From: Aliivibrio fischeri | Lineage (GTDB): Bacteria; Pseudomonadota; Gammaproteobacteria; Enterobacterales; Vibrionaceae | Reading direction: 5' to 3' | DNA: 64,000 nt | Assembly (NCBI RefSeq): GCF_009727955.1 | Contig: NZ_WOBR01000004.1 | Span: 683,724 to 747,723 of the forward strand | Notes under the pieces: model-generated | The model's database searches: none | What the model was told of the DNA's origin: nothing | What the model saw: only the letters and a program-made list of their open reading frames with translations | In this document: positions 54,768 to 63,655 of the stretch, in pieces | How the letters are laid out: every line of letters starts with the position of its first letter | Position numbering within the stretch: position 1 is the first letter of the stretch | Position numbers and translations under genes: made by a program

Positions 54768-55612
54768 TTAATTCTAAACTTACCTCCTCTTTCTTTGCTA
54801 TAGCATTGCTTTCATTCTCATCCATTAGTTCAGCGCAAGAGCGTATTATTAGTGCTGGAAGTGCCGTTACGGAGTTAATTTATGCACTAGGTGCAGAAGA
54901 ATCTCTTGTTGCCGTTGATGTAACGAGCAAAATGCCACAGACACAGTCCTTACCTAAAATTGGTTATCACCGTCAATTATCGACAGAAGGGTTATTAGCC
55001 TTACAACCAACACAAATTATTGGTTCCGACGAAATGGGACCTCAAAGTACACTAGATTTGCTTTCTCAATCGAATGTAAAGGTGAATATCGTAAACACCA
55101 CACCAACGGTTCAAGGCTTATTAGATCGTATTGACGAAATTGCCTCTATTACTCAGCATCAATCGCAAGCAGAAGCGATCAAGGATCAAGTAAATAAAAA
55201 GGTCGCATTACTAAACAGTAATATTCCAAGTAAAGCGAAACAGAAAAAAGTCATTTACCTTTTATTGCATGAAGGCAGAGCACCTTATGTGGCTGGCAGT
55301 GATACGACAATGGATGAATTGATCCATTTAGCAGGAGCAAATAACCCTGCAAGCTCATCGATATCATCGTTTAAACCTATTTCAATGGAAGCCATGATCT
55401 CAATGCAGCCTGATGTTGTTTTAGTCAGCAACCGTAGTATCAAGAAGTTAAAAGGCATTGATAACATTATCGAATCGATTCCAACCTTAGCCTCCACCCC
55501 TGCTGGTATTAATAAACAAATTATTGGGATTGATGGCTCAGCACTCGTCGGTGGCCTTGGCTTAGCAACACTTGATGAGGCCGCTCGTTTGAATACCCTT
55601 CTTTACCCTTAA
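54764..55612 (+). CDS. hutB: Periplasmic heme-binding protein HutB
   Basis: 282 residues with a signal peptide (about 1-23, ending SSAQ) and the class III substrate-binding fold: ERIISAGSAVTELIYALGAEESLVAVDV, the Tyr-containing KIGYHRQLSTEGLLALQPT (heme-ligand position in relatives) and the helix-backed C-lobe ending LGLATLDEAARLNTLLYP. It delivers heme to the HutCD importer. The four-base overlap with exbD and the Hut order support the name. Confidence 0.95.
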   Translation: MINSKLTSSFFAIALLSFSSISSAQERIISAGSAVTELIYALGAEESLVAVDVTSKMPQTQSLPKIGYHRQLSTEGLLALQPTQIIGSDEMGPQSTLDLLSQSNVKVNIVNTTPTVQGLLDRIDEIASITQHQSQAEAIKDQVNKKVALLNSNIPSKAKQKKVIYLLLHEGRAPYVAGSDTTMDELIHLAGANNPASSSISSFKPISMEAMISMQPDVVLVSNRSIKKLKGIDNIIESIPTLASTPAGINKQIIGIDGSALVGGLGLATLDEAARLNTLLYP

Positions 55613-55621
55613 GTGATTATT

Positions 55622-56659
55622 ATGTTGTTAAAGTACATCTCTTATTCAAAATTACTGTGGTTAAGTGGCTTTTCTCTGCTCATTATCGCAGTAAGCTCCA
55701 TTGCGACAGGACCAATGAACATTACGCTAAGTGATAGTTTTAATAGCCTTATTCCTTGGTCAACGGCTGAAATTCCGGCACACATTAATTTGATCATTCA
55801 TCAAGTTCGCCTGCCAAGAACCATCCTTTGTATGCTTGTTGGTGCCATATTGGCTATTTCTGGTGTTGTCATGCAGGGGTTATTTCGAAATCCTCTTGCT
55901 GAACCTGGGATCATTGGTGTATCTGCGGGGGCCGCACTTGGTGCAGCAATGGCAATCGTATTATTTTCATCCGTTGCTCAGCAATTTCCTATTTTTATGA
56001 ATTTTGCTGCTGTTCCTATTTTTGCTTTTCTTGGTGGCGCAATAACCACACTCATTGTCTATCGATTAGGTACCAGTAAATTTGGTACCTCAATTACCGT
56101 TATGCTGCTCGCTGGTGTTGCTATTAGCGCTTTATCTGGTGCTGGAATTGGCTATTTGAATTTCATTGCCGATGATCAAATGCTTCGAGATCTCTCGTTA
56201 TGGTCTATGGGATCGCTAGCGGGTGCAAAATGGAATGACTTGCTACTTGCAGGTATTGGTCTTATCACCTTGCTTGTTTTATTTATGAAAAATGCATCAG
56301 GACTTAACGCCCTACTTCTTGGTGAAGCAGAAGCAAAACATTTAGGCATTAATGTTCAATCATTAAAGAAACGTATGATCATATTAAGTGCTGTAGGCGT
56401 TGGTATTACCGTTAGCTTATCTGGAATGATTGGGTTTATTGGATTAATCATCCCTCACCTTGGTCGTATGCTATCTGGACCAAACCATAAAACCTTATTA
56501 CCACTTTCAGCATTACTTGGTGGTCTTTTATTAACTGCAGCAGATATGTTTGCCCGTGTTGCCGTTAGCCCTGCTGAATTACCTGTTGGTATCGTGACGG
56601 CCATTATTGGCGCACCTTTCTTTTTGTATTTACTCTTTACCCAGCGAGGTAAAATTTAA
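55622..56659 (+). CDS. hutC: Heme ABC transporter permease HutC
   Basis: 345 residues from the ATG at 55622; a GTG three codons earlier, directly behind the hutB stop, is the alternative. It is a FecCD/BtuC-type permease with about ten membrane helices: the RLPRTILCMLVGAILAISGVVMQ motif, the Gly-rich NPLAEPGIIGVSAGAALGAA, and the coupling segment AKHLGINVQSLKKRM facing the ATPase. It forms the inner-membrane heme channel with HutD. One-base overlap with hutD. Confidence 0.95.
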   Translation: MLLKYISYSKLLWLSGFSLLIIAVSSIATGPMNITLSDSFNSLIPWSTAEIPAHINLIIHQVRLPRTILCMLVGAILAISGVVMQGLFRNPLAEPGIIGVSAGAALGAAMAIVLFSSVAQQFPIFMNFAAVPIFAFLGGAITTLIVYRLGTSKFGTSITVMLLAGVAISALSGAGIGYLNFIADDQMLRDLSLWSMGSLAGAKWNDLLLAGIGLITLLVLFMKNASGLNALLLGEAEAKHLGINVQSLKKRMIILSAVGVGITVSLSGMIGFIGLIIPHLGRMLSGPNHKTLLPLSALLGGLLLTAADMFARVAVSPAELPVGIVTAIIGAPFFLYLLFTQRGKI

Positions 56660-57438
56660 TGAGCCTTTCTTCATTAGCTATCTCAGCCAACAACATTTCT
56701 TATCGCATTGGTTCTAAAATAATTTTAGATGACATTAACTTAGAACTTCGTTGTGGTGAAGTAACCACATTACTTGGACCAAATGGTGCCGGAAAAAGTA
56801 CATTACTGAAATTGTTATGTGATGAAATCACCTCTTTTAATGACATTCGTTATTTTGGAAAAGCAAAAGACCAATGGGATAGTAATGAACTAGCAAAACG
56901 GCTTGGGGTTCTCCCTCAGAACAGTACTCTTTCCTTTGCTTTTAATGTAAATGAAGTGGTAGAGCTTGGAGGATTACCATTAGCACTATCGAATCAAGCA
57001 TTACGAGAAATCACATCAGGCATGATGCAAAAAACGGGAATAGGTCATTTAGCAGAAAGATCCTACCCCTCTTTATCTGGTGGTGAAAAACAACGTGTTC
57101 ATTTAGCACGAGTGCTAACCCAAGTAAGCCAATATAAACAGAAGATCGTGATGTTAGATGAACCAACGTCAGCGTTAGATCTTTCACATCAACACAATAC
57201 ATTAAAATTAGCAAGAGAGTTAGCGAGCGAAGGTGCTGCAGTTATTGTGGTACTCCATGACTTGAATTTGGCTGCACAATATTCTGATCGAGTGATTGTA
57301 CTTCAAGATGGAAAACTCCAAGCAGACGGCGCTCCATGGGAGGCAATAACATCAGAAATGATAGAGAATGTGTATGGACATAAAACCTTAGTGCAAGCCC
57401 ACCCTACATTGAATTTCCCTGTGGTTTTTGCGGCATAA
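56659..57438 (+). CDS. hutD: Heme ABC transporter ATPase HutD
   Basis: 259 residues. Walker A LLGPNGAGKSTLL, signature LSGGEKQRVHLARVL, Walker B IVMLDEPTSALDLSHQ and the switch His in VVLHDLNLAAQ are all present, so the ATPase should be active. It is the last gene of the tonB-exbBD-hutBCD operon; a weak hairpin follows at 57459-57488. Confidence 0.96.
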   Translation: MSLSSLAISANNISYRIGSKIILDDINLELRCGEVTTLLGPNGAGKSTLLKLLCDEITSFNDIRYFGKAKDQWDSNELAKRLGVLPQNSTLSFAFNVNEVVELGGLPLALSNQALREITSGMMQKTGIGHLAERSYPSLSGGEKQRVHLARVLTQVSQYKQKIVMLDEPTSALDLSHQHNTLKLARELASEGAAVIVVLHDLNLAAQYSDRVIVLQDGKLQADGAPWEAITSEMIENVYGHKTLVQAHPTLNFPVVFAA

Positions 57439-57458
57439 AAACCAAAAAGGTTTCAATA

Positions 57459-57488
57459 AAAGAGCCAATATGTTTATGTTGGCTCTTT
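57459..57488. terminator. Terminator between hutD and the convergent reductase
   Basis: Stem AAAGAGCCAA/TTGGCTCTTT with a 10-base loop. The T-run is better on the minus strand, so it mainly ends the reductase gene, but it could act both ways. Confidence 0.75.
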
Positions 57489-57514
57489 AGGATTAGATTG
57501 AATAAAAATACAGA

Positions 57515-58840
57515 TCAACGCATCTTAAATATTTCTTTATGAAATGACGCTTCAGGAAGACCGTTAGCCATCAAACCTTGCTTTAAACTCATTCCAAATC
57601 CTTCAGGTCCGCAAAAACTAACAGAAAATGAATCACTATCGATTTTCTTTAGAATCTGCTCAGTGGTTAATCTACAGCCCTTATCTGACTCTATAAGATG
57701 TAATTCAATAAAATCCATATGACGCAAAATAGTTGTAATTTCGGCACTGAAAAAGGCTTCTTTCTTATTGTTTACGCAATAAAAGAGATGGATCTTTTCA
57801 ATATTTTTTGCCGTTTTGTTTGCCGTCTTTTGTAACCAATATAATCGAGATAATAGTGGTACGATCCCAATTCCTGCCCCTACCCATACTTGGTTCATAT
57901 CAGATGGGACTTGGAAGTAACCATAACCACCTTCAACTGTTGCTTTTTTTCCTACTGCAATTTGGTTAACTAATTGATGCGTATAATCCCCAAGACCTTT
58001 AATCCCAAACTCAACCAATCGTGTCTTTTCGTTATAATTTAGAATAGAAAATGGATGTGGCGCTTCACCGTCATGTAAATTGATATAAGCAAATTGCCCT
58101 TCTTTATATTGCAGTTCACTCTCAAGTTTAATTTGAAGACGAGCCACCACAGTAAATTCAGAATCATCTTTAAATTGATCAACCTGAACCACCTCACCGT
58201 CTATTTTATTTTTCTTACCAATAGAACCCGTTAGTGAAAGTATTGCACACCAAACTGAAATAACAGATATCAGTATTATTGCAATATTCATTGGGATTAA
58301 TGAAAGATCCCATTTGATCAAAAACAGCGTATGAAACACACCAGCCAACATTAATGCCCCACCAATTTTGTGGATCCCTTTAAATTTTTTATAACTGACT
58401 CTTTCAACCAAACTAATGACGATAAAAAGTATAAAAAACTTAAACGATATATCACCCACTTTCTCTGCAAGAGATACCCAGTCAACCCCAGTAATTACTC
58501 TCTCTTTTCCTACATGAGATGGACGTACAAGCCAACCTAGTTGCACAGCCCAGTGTGCAGCTTTAATCACTAACCAGTGCAAAATCAAAGCAATAAAAGC
58601 TGAAATCCCTAACTTTTTATGTAGACCATAAGCCTTATCTAATCCTTTCACTAACCGCTCTGTCCATTTGAAACGAGCAGAAAGAACAATAGCTGCGCCC
58701 ATATAAGCAAAACCAAGCCAACCAGTTAAGACGATTAATTGTTTACGTAAATCCATCACACTATCAAGTTCAGTAAGTGATGAAACAAAAGATGGCAGCC
58801 ATAGCAAAAGCAACAGAACAGTAAATTTGCGCATTTTCAA
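57515..58840 (-). CDS. Ferric-reductase-like transmembrane flavoprotein
   Basis: 441 residues. A signal-like first helix is followed by about five more membrane helices (up to about 215) with His residues such as IALILHWLVIK and LMLAGVFHTLF that could hold heme, as in ferric-reductase domains. The C-terminal half is a ferredoxin-NADP-reductase module: FAD motif HPFSILNYN, NAD motif GAGIGIVPLLSRL, and late CGPEGFGMSLKQGL. It probably moves electrons from NAD(P)H across the membrane. Position next to the heme cluster suggests a role in iron reduction, but no Fur box was seen upstream. Confidence 0.82.
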   Translation of the reverse strand: MKMRKFTVLLLLLWLPSFVSSLTELDSVMDLRKQLIVLTGWLGFAYMGAAIVLSARFKWTERLVKGLDKAYGLHKKLGISAFIALILHWLVIKAAHWAVQLGWLVRPSHVGKERVITGVDWVSLAEKVGDISFKFFILFIVISLVERVSYKKFKGIHKIGGALMLAGVFHTLFLIKWDLSLIPMNIAIILISVISVWCAILSLTGSIGKKNKIDGEVVQVDQFKDDSEFTVVARLQIKLESELQYKEGQFAYINLHDGEAPHPFSILNYNEKTRLVEFGIKGLGDYTHQLVNQIAVGKKATVEGGYGYFQVPSDMNQVWVGAGIGIVPLLSRLYWLQKTANKTAKNIEKIHLFYCVNNKKEAFFSAEITTILRHMDFIELHLIESDKGCRLTTEQILKKIDSDSFSVSFCGPEGFGMSLKQGLMANGLPEASFHKEIFKMR

Positions 58841-58994
58841 TACTCATTAAATGAATCAATTGAGTGAATAATAGGCTTTTGTTTTTAAATCAAAAGTAAC
58901 TTTACGTTAGTTGTATAAGCTTTACAGAAACTGACAGATAGAAAGGGAATTAGGAGGTTGATGGTCGGTATATGAATAAATTGCAGGCATAAAA

Positions 58995-59018
58995 AAAGGA
59001 GAGCTAGTGCTCTCCTTT
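58995..59018 (-). terminator. Terminator after rplT
   Basis: Stem AAAGGAGAGC/GCTCTCCTTT with TAGT loop and, on the minus strand, a T-run after the stem. Confidence 0.92.
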
Positions 59019-59048
59019 CTTAGTCTTAAAGCCTTGAAACTGTTCTAA

Positions 59049-59402
59049 TTAAAGAGCAGCTTTCGCTTTTTCAACTAGAGCAGCGAATGCTACTTTGTCG
59101 AATACAGCGATGTCAGCTAGGATCTTACGATCGATTTCAATAGATGCTTTCTTAAGACCGTTGATGAAACGGCTGTAAGACATCTCGTTTTGACGAGCTG
59201 CAGCATTGATACGAGCGATCCAAAGTTGACGGAAAACACGCTTTTTGTTGCGACGGTCACGGTAAGCATATTGACCTGCTTTAGTTACCGCCTGGAAAGC
59301 TACACGGTAAACACGAGAACGTGCGCCGTAGTAACCTTTAGCTTGTTTCAGAACTTTCTTATGACGTGCACGAGCTTGTACACCACGTTTTACGCGAGGC
59401 AT
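59049..59402 (-). CDS. rplT: 50S ribosomal protein L20
   Basis: 117 residues, typical L20: [25 protein letters not shown] at the start and [23 protein letters not shown] in the middle. An assembly protein of the large subunit. In E. coli L20 also represses translation of rpmI-rplT by binding the mRNA. It is last of thrS-infC-rpmI-rplT and is followed by a strong terminator. Confidence 0.99.
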   Translation of the reverse strand: MPRVKRGVQARARHKKVLKQAKGYYGARSRVYRVAFQAVTKAGQYAYRDRRNKKRVFRQLWIARINAAARQNEMSYSRFINGLKKASIEIDRKILADIAVFDKVAFAALVEKAKAAL

Positions 59403-59443
59403 TATGTCTCTCCTAAACTAAAATTATAAATAAATACTAAAAA

Positions 59444-59638
59444 TTATGCGTATGGAAGCATACGTGCAACTGCTGCTACTTCACATTTTGGAAGTAGAGA
59501 GTTTGGACGAAGCTGACGCTTGTTTTTAGTAGTACGTTTAGTCAGGATGTGACGTTTTGTAGCGTGCTTAAATTTGATACCGCCAGCAGTTTTCTTAAAA
59601 CGCTTAGAAGCACCTTTGTTTGATTTCATCTTAGGCAT
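59444..59638 (-). CDS. rpmI: 50S ribosomal protein L35
   Basis: 64 residues, complete L35 ([40 protein letters not shown]). It lies between infC and rplT in the standard order, 107 bases after infC and 41 before rplT. Confidence 0.99.
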   Translation of the reverse strand: MPKMKSNKGASKRFKKTAGGIKFKHATKRHILTKRTTKNKRQLRPNSLLPKCEVAAVARMLPYA

Positions 59639-59745
59639 GATGAATATAACTCCGCATTGTTGCGTGATTAAACATACAGTAATTAGGCGAATAAAACAGG
59701 GTAACTGCGAACAGCTACCCTGCTGTATTACTTGAATGCACTAAA

Positions 59746-60297
59746 TTACTTCTTCTTAGGGGCCAACACCATAATCATCTGGCGACCTTCAATTCTCGTT
59801 GGGAAAGATTCGACTACTGCAAATTCTTCAGTATCCGCTTTCAAACGATTAAGAACGTCAACACCGATGTTTTGGTGAGCCATTTCGCGGCCACGGAAGC
59901 GAATTGTTACCTTCACTTTGTTGCCGTCTTCAAGGAAACCAGTCAGGTTGCGTAGTTTTACCTGATAGTCTCCAATATCAGTTCCAGGTCGGAATTTAAT
60001 TTCCTTGATCTGAACCTGTTTTTGCTTTTTCTTCTGTTCTTTAGCAGCCTTCGCCTTTTCGAAGAGGAATTTGCCATAGTCCATCACACGACAAACTGGT
60101 GGCTCGGCATTTGGGCTGATTTCAACTAAGTCAACACCAGCTTCAAGTGCTGCATCCAGAGCTTCGTTTAGAGAAACGACACCTACTGATTCGCCATCAA
60201 GGCCTGTTAGGCGCACTTCTTTAACGCCACGAATTTCACCGTTTAAACGATGAGCATTTTGTTTAGCCGGCTGTTGGGCTCTTTTTCCGCCTTTAAT
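59746..60297 (-). CDS. infC: Translation initiation factor IF-3 (AUU start)
   Basis: 183 residues when started at the ATT at 60297, giving the family N-terminus [20 protein letters not shown]. The ribosome site GGAGG lies at the end of thrS, and the start is three bases after the thrS stop. The later GTG (60216) would cut 27 residues off the N-domain. IF-3 discriminates against non-standard start codons, and AUU at its own gene gives self-repression in E. coli; the same rare start is retained here. The C-domain includes [18 protein letters not shown]. Confidence 0.97.
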   Translation of the reverse strand: MKGGKRAQQPAKQNAHRLNGEIRGVKEVRLTGLDGESVGVVSLNEALDAALEAGVDLVEISPNAEPPVCRVMDYGKFLFEKAKAAKEQKKKQKQVQIKEIKFRPGTDIGDYQVKLRNLTGFLEDGNKVKVTIRFRGREMAHQNIGVDVLNRLKADTEEFAVVESFPTRIEGRQMIMVLAPKKK

Positions 60298-60300
60298 ACC

Positions 60301-62229
60301 TTATTCCTCCACAGTATTGAGCGTTCGGGCACTAACTTCTTGCTGCAGGAATGCAACAAAATCATCAATTTTGAATTTACCCAAATCTTTACCTTTACGA
60401 GTACGTACTGCAATTTCTCCAGCTTCCATCTCCTGGTCGCCACAAACAAGCATATACGGTACACGCTTCAAAGTATGTTCACGGATTTTAAAGCCAATCT
60501 TCTCATTTCTCAAGTCCGCTTTCACTCTAAATCCATTTTTTTGCAGTTTTTTTGCAATTTCTTGTACGTAATCAGCTTGTTTGTCCGTAATTCCCATAAC
60601 AATCGCTTGTTCAGGAGCTAACCACGTTGGGAAAAAGCCTGCATAGTCTTCGATTAAGATACCAATGAAACGCTCTAGTGAACCTAAAATCGCGCGGTGA
60701 ATCATCACTGGTGTGTGACGTTCGTTATCTTCACCAACGTAAGTTGCACCTAAACGCTCTGGTAATGCAAAATCAAGCTGTACTGTACCACATTGCCACG
60801 CACGGTCCAGACAATCATGCAAAGTAAATTCAATTTTCGGTCCGTAGAACGCACCCTCACCCTCTTGAATCTCGTATGGAATCTCCATTGACTCTAGAGC
60901 AAGTTTTAAATCTGACTCAGCACGGTCCCACATTTCATCAGAACCAACGCGTTGTTCTGGACGTGTAGACAGCTTAACTACGATATTATCAAAACCAAAT
61001 GTCTGATATGTATCATAAACCATTTCAATACAAGATTTAACTTCTTGTTGAACTTGTGCTTCTGTACAGAATACGTGTGCATCATCTTGAGTGAAGCCAC
61101 GAACACGCATAATGCCGTGTAGAGCACCAGATGGTTCATTACGGTGACATGAGCCAAACTCAGCCATACGTAATGGTAAATCACGGTATGATTTCAGACC
61201 TTGGTTAAAGATTTGAACGTGACCTGGACAGTTCATTGGTTTAATTGCGTATTCACGGTTCTCAGAACTTGTTGTGAACATTGCTTCAGCGTATTTGTCC
61301 CAGTGACCAGAACGTTCCCAAAGTACGCGGTCCATCATTAATGGGCCTTTTACTTCTTGGTAATCGTACTGAGTTAGTTTTTCACGAACAAATACTTCTA
61401 GTTCACGGAAGATAGTCCAACCGTTGTGGTGCCAGAACACCATACCTGGAGCTTCTTGCTGCATATGGAACAGATCAAGCTGCTTACCAATTTTACGGTG
61501 ATCACGCTTTGCTGCTTCTTCTAGGCGGATAAGGTGTGCTTTAAGCAATTTCTTATCTTGGAATGCAGTGCCGTAGACACGTTGCAGCATTTTATTGTCA
61601 CTGTTACCACGCCAGTATGCACCAGCAACGTTCAGAATCTTAAAGTTCTGACAGAAGCTCATGTTAGGAACGTGAGGACCACGACACATATCAATGTATT
61701 CTTCGTGGTGATATAAACCTGGACGATCGTCTTTAGATACGTTTTCGTCAAGGATTTCAATCTTGTAAGTTTCACCGCGTGCTTCAAAAGTATCACGCGC
61801 TTCTTGCCAGCTTACGTTCTTCTTAATTACTTGGTACTTGGTCTTAGCAAGATCCTTCATACGCTTTTCAATCTTATCAAGATCTTCTTGCGTTAAAGAG
61901 TGCTCCATATCGATATCGTAGTAGAAACCGTTATCGATTGTTGGACCAATCGCCATCTTAGCTTCAGGGAAAAGCTGCTTAACTGCGTGACCTAAAAGGT
62001 GCGCACAAGAGTGACGAATGATTTCTAAACCGTCTTCATCTTTTGCTGTGATGATTTCAAGTTGAGCGTCATTTTCAATTAAATCGCACGCATCAACACG
62101 AACACCATCAACACGACCAGCGATACAAGCTTTCGCAAGACCTGGACCGATGTCAGCAGCGACATCCATAGTTGAAACAGCGTTATCGAATTGACGTTGA
62201 GAACCGTCTGGAAGAGTAATTACAGGCAT
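60301..62229 (-). CDS. thrS: Threonyl-tRNA synthetase
   Basis: 642 residues. TGS domain ([14 protein letters not shown]), editing domain with [16 protein letters not shown], catalytic core with the zinc Cys in [12 protein letters not shown] and class II motifs ([40 protein letters not shown]) and the C-terminal anticodon domain. It charges tRNA-Thr and removes Ser. The leader contains an anticodon-arm mimic (62248-62268) that should bind the enzyme and repress its own translation. Its last codons overlap the infC ribosome site. Confidence 0.99.
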   Translation of the reverse strand: MPVITLPDGSQRQFDNAVSTMDVAADIGPGLAKACIAGRVDGVRVDACDLIENDAQLEIITAKDEDGLEIIRHSCAHLLGHAVKQLFPEAKMAIGPTIDNGFYYDIDMEHSLTQEDLDKIEKRMKDLAKTKYQVIKKNVSWQEARDTFEARGETYKIEILDENVSKDDRPGLYHHEEYIDMCRGPHVPNMSFCQNFKILNVAGAYWRGNSDNKMLQRVYGTAFQDKKLLKAHLIRLEEAAKRDHRKIGKQLDLFHMQQEAPGMVFWHHNGWTIFRELEVFVREKLTQYDYQEVKGPLMMDRVLWERSGHWDKYAEAMFTTSSENREYAIKPMNCPGHVQIFNQGLKSYRDLPLRMAEFGSCHRNEPSGALHGIMRVRGFTQDDAHVFCTEAQVQQEVKSCIEMVYDTYQTFGFDNIVVKLSTRPEQRVGSDEMWDRAESDLKLALESMEIPYEIQEGEGAFYGPKIEFTLHDCLDRAWQCGTVQLDFALPERLGATYVGEDNERHTPVMIHRAILGSLERFIGILIEDYAGFFPTWLAPEQAIVMGITDKQADYVQEIAKKLQKNGFRVKADLRNEKIGFKIREHTLKRVPYMLVCGDQEMEAGEIAVRTRKGKDLGKFKIDDFVAFLQQEVSARTLNTVEE

Positions 62230-62247
62230 GTTTTATCCTTTACAGTG

Positions 62248-62268
62248 GTGTTGCACACGAAGCAACAC
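62248..62268 (-). promoter_or_regulatory. thrS translational operator: tRNA-Thr anticodon-arm mimic
   Basis: On the minus strand the leader RNA forms a 7-pair stem GUGUUGC/GCAACAC around the 7-base loop UUCGUGU. The loop has U33 followed by CGU at positions 34-36, the anticodon of tRNA-Thr(CGU). CGU lies at -30 to -28 from the thrS AUG; in the E. coli thrS operator it lies at about -32 to -30. AAGGA follows before the AUG. The enzyme is expected to bind here and block ribosome entry. Confidence 0.85.
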
Positions 62269-62492
62269 ATGCTAAAAATTAATAAACGAAAAATACGTTG
62301 TATATAGAATAGTTGTGAGAATCAATCAACCACACAAAGGTCGGGAATACTCACAAGAGCGCTATTGTACGTTTCTTAACTCATTAATGCAAAAAAAGAA
62401 TCAAGATCACAAAAATGATATTTCCCAGTTATTTGATTCTCGCTTCATTTCCATACAGAATAATGCAATCACTCAACAGACCTATGATATTT

Positions 62493-62774
62493 ATGTGTGA
62501 AATATTTGCTCATCAGCCAACTGAAAACTACCAATTCATCACTCGTTCTATTCGAATTGATGGTCATGCTACCAGTGTAAAACTAGAAGCTAGTTTTTGG
62601 GAAACACTTGAAGAAATCGCTGAGTACCAAGGTTTAAGCGTCCCACGTTTTATTTCTACAATATACAAAGAGGCATTAGAACATAACGGAGAGGTCACTA
62701 ATTTTGCTTCGTTACTTCGCTGTGCTTGTTTAATTTATTCACGTAAACCCCAAGAAACACTCTTAACTCTTTAA
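62493..62774 (+). CDS. Small ribbon-helix-helix protein (PF13467-like)
   Basis: 93 residues from the ATG at 62493 (MCEIFAHQPTENYQF); an upstream ATG at 62415 gives a hydrophobic, family-unlike extension. The core RSIRIDGHATSVKLEASFWETLEEIAEYQGLSVPRFISTIYKEA has the beta strand and helices of the RHH_4 family. Such proteins are small DNA-binding candidates of unknown target. No clear ribosome site precedes the chosen start, so the start is uncertain. It is divergent from thrS. Confidence 0.75.
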   Translation: MCEIFAHQPTENYQFITRSIRIDGHATSVKLEASFWETLEEIAEYQGLSVPRFISTIYKEALEHNGEVTNFASLLRCACLIYSRKPQETLLTL

Positions 62775-62873
62775 TGACACATTCATTTTAATAGATTTAT
62801 CATTTGTCGTACTCACGTACTACCACCCTGCTTCAAACTCTCATTATGATGTTCTCACTCACAAGGAGAACTC

Positions 62874-63269
62874 ATGACAAAACTGATACATAGCATGGTG
62901 AGAGTGCAAGACTTATCTGCCTCCATCAAATTCTACCGTGATGCACTAGAACTAGAGATCGTTAATCAATATCATTTTAATGATTTTTCACTGACCTACC
63001 TTGCGAATTCTGAAACAGGATTTGAAATCGAATTGACTCATAACCATGACCAACACGAACCCTATGTTCACGGTAACGGTTATGGACACATCGCGGTAAG
63101 TGTTGATTGTATTTACACGGCACATAAGCGTCTCAGTGCATGCGGTATTAACGCTTCTGATATTAAATCATTCGATCATGAAGGCGAACTATTAGCGACG
63201 TTCTTTTTCATTACCGATCCTGACGGCTATAAGATTGAGTTTATTCAACGAGCTGGTCGTTATTTATAA
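62874..63269 (+). CDS. VOC family protein, glyoxalase I-like
   Basis: 131 residues. The four metal ligands of glyoxalase I can be aligned: His6 (KLIHSMVRV), a Glu in FEIELTHN, His in GYGHIAVSV, and Glu in YKIEFIQ. The start has AGGAGA upstream. It probably isomerises the hemithioacetal of methylglyoxal and glutathione to lactoylglutathione, like GloA, but is somewhat divergent from classical GloA. The ABM-domain gene follows after eight bases and is likely co-expressed. Confidence 0.85.
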   Translation: MTKLIHSMVRVQDLSASIKFYRDALELEIVNQYHFNDFSLTYLANSETGFEIELTHNHDQHEPYVHGNGYGHIAVSVDCIYTAHKRLSACGINASDIKSFDHEGELLATFFFITDPDGYKIEFIQRAGRYL

Positions 63270-63277
63270 TAAATAAA

Positions 63278-63580
63278 TTGGAGAAAAAAATGATTCACTT
63301 GACTGCACAGTTCTGCGCTAAGATGGGAAAAGAAGACGCATTATATCAACTACTAACAGCAATATTAGCTCCTACTCGTAACGAAAAAGGCTGTATTCGC
63401 TATTGTTTATTTCAAGACCAATCAGATAACCGTAAATTTTTATTTCAAGAACAATTTGCTGATCAAAATGCTTTTGATTCACATTGTAAAGAAACACATT
63501 TTACTGACTTGATTGCTAACCTTGATGGTCTTTTAGAAGAAGAACCAAAAATAACGTTTTATAATGCTATAGAAGCATAA
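63278..63580 (+). CDS. ABM-domain protein (antibiotic biosynthesis monooxygenase fold)
   Basis: 100 residues: TAQFCAKMGKEDALYQLLTAIL, then TRNEKGCIRYCLFQDQSD and FLFQEQFADQNAFDSHCKETHF, the typical ferredoxin-like ABM pattern (YgiN-like). Such proteins are small oxygenases or quinol-oxidising enzymes; the substrate is unknown. It is paired with the glyoxalase-like gene (eight-base gap; GGAG before its ATG), which may point to a shared detoxification role. Confidence 0.82.
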   Translation: MEKKMIHLTAQFCAKMGKEDALYQLLTAILAPTRNEKGCIRYCLFQDQSDNRKFLFQEQFADQNAFDSHCKETHFTDLIANLDGLLEEEPKITFYNAIEA

Positions 63581-63587
63581 AACAAAT

Positions 63588-63612
63588 AAAGCTCTCTAAA
63601 TTAGAGAGCTTT
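63588..63612. terminator. Bidirectional terminator after the ABM gene
   Basis: Stem AAAGCTCTCT/AGAGAGCTTT with an AAATT loop, between convergent genes. Confidence 0.92.
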
Positions 63613-63655
63613 ATTTTCATTTAATCATTCTACTTAACGCTTATTTCATCAGAAT

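Noticed and set aside
62315-62500. 61-codon plus-strand frame beginning MRINQPHKGREY upstream of the ribbon-helix-helix gene
   Set aside because: No ribosome site, no family resemblance, and it overlaps the more convincing start of the next gene in another frame.
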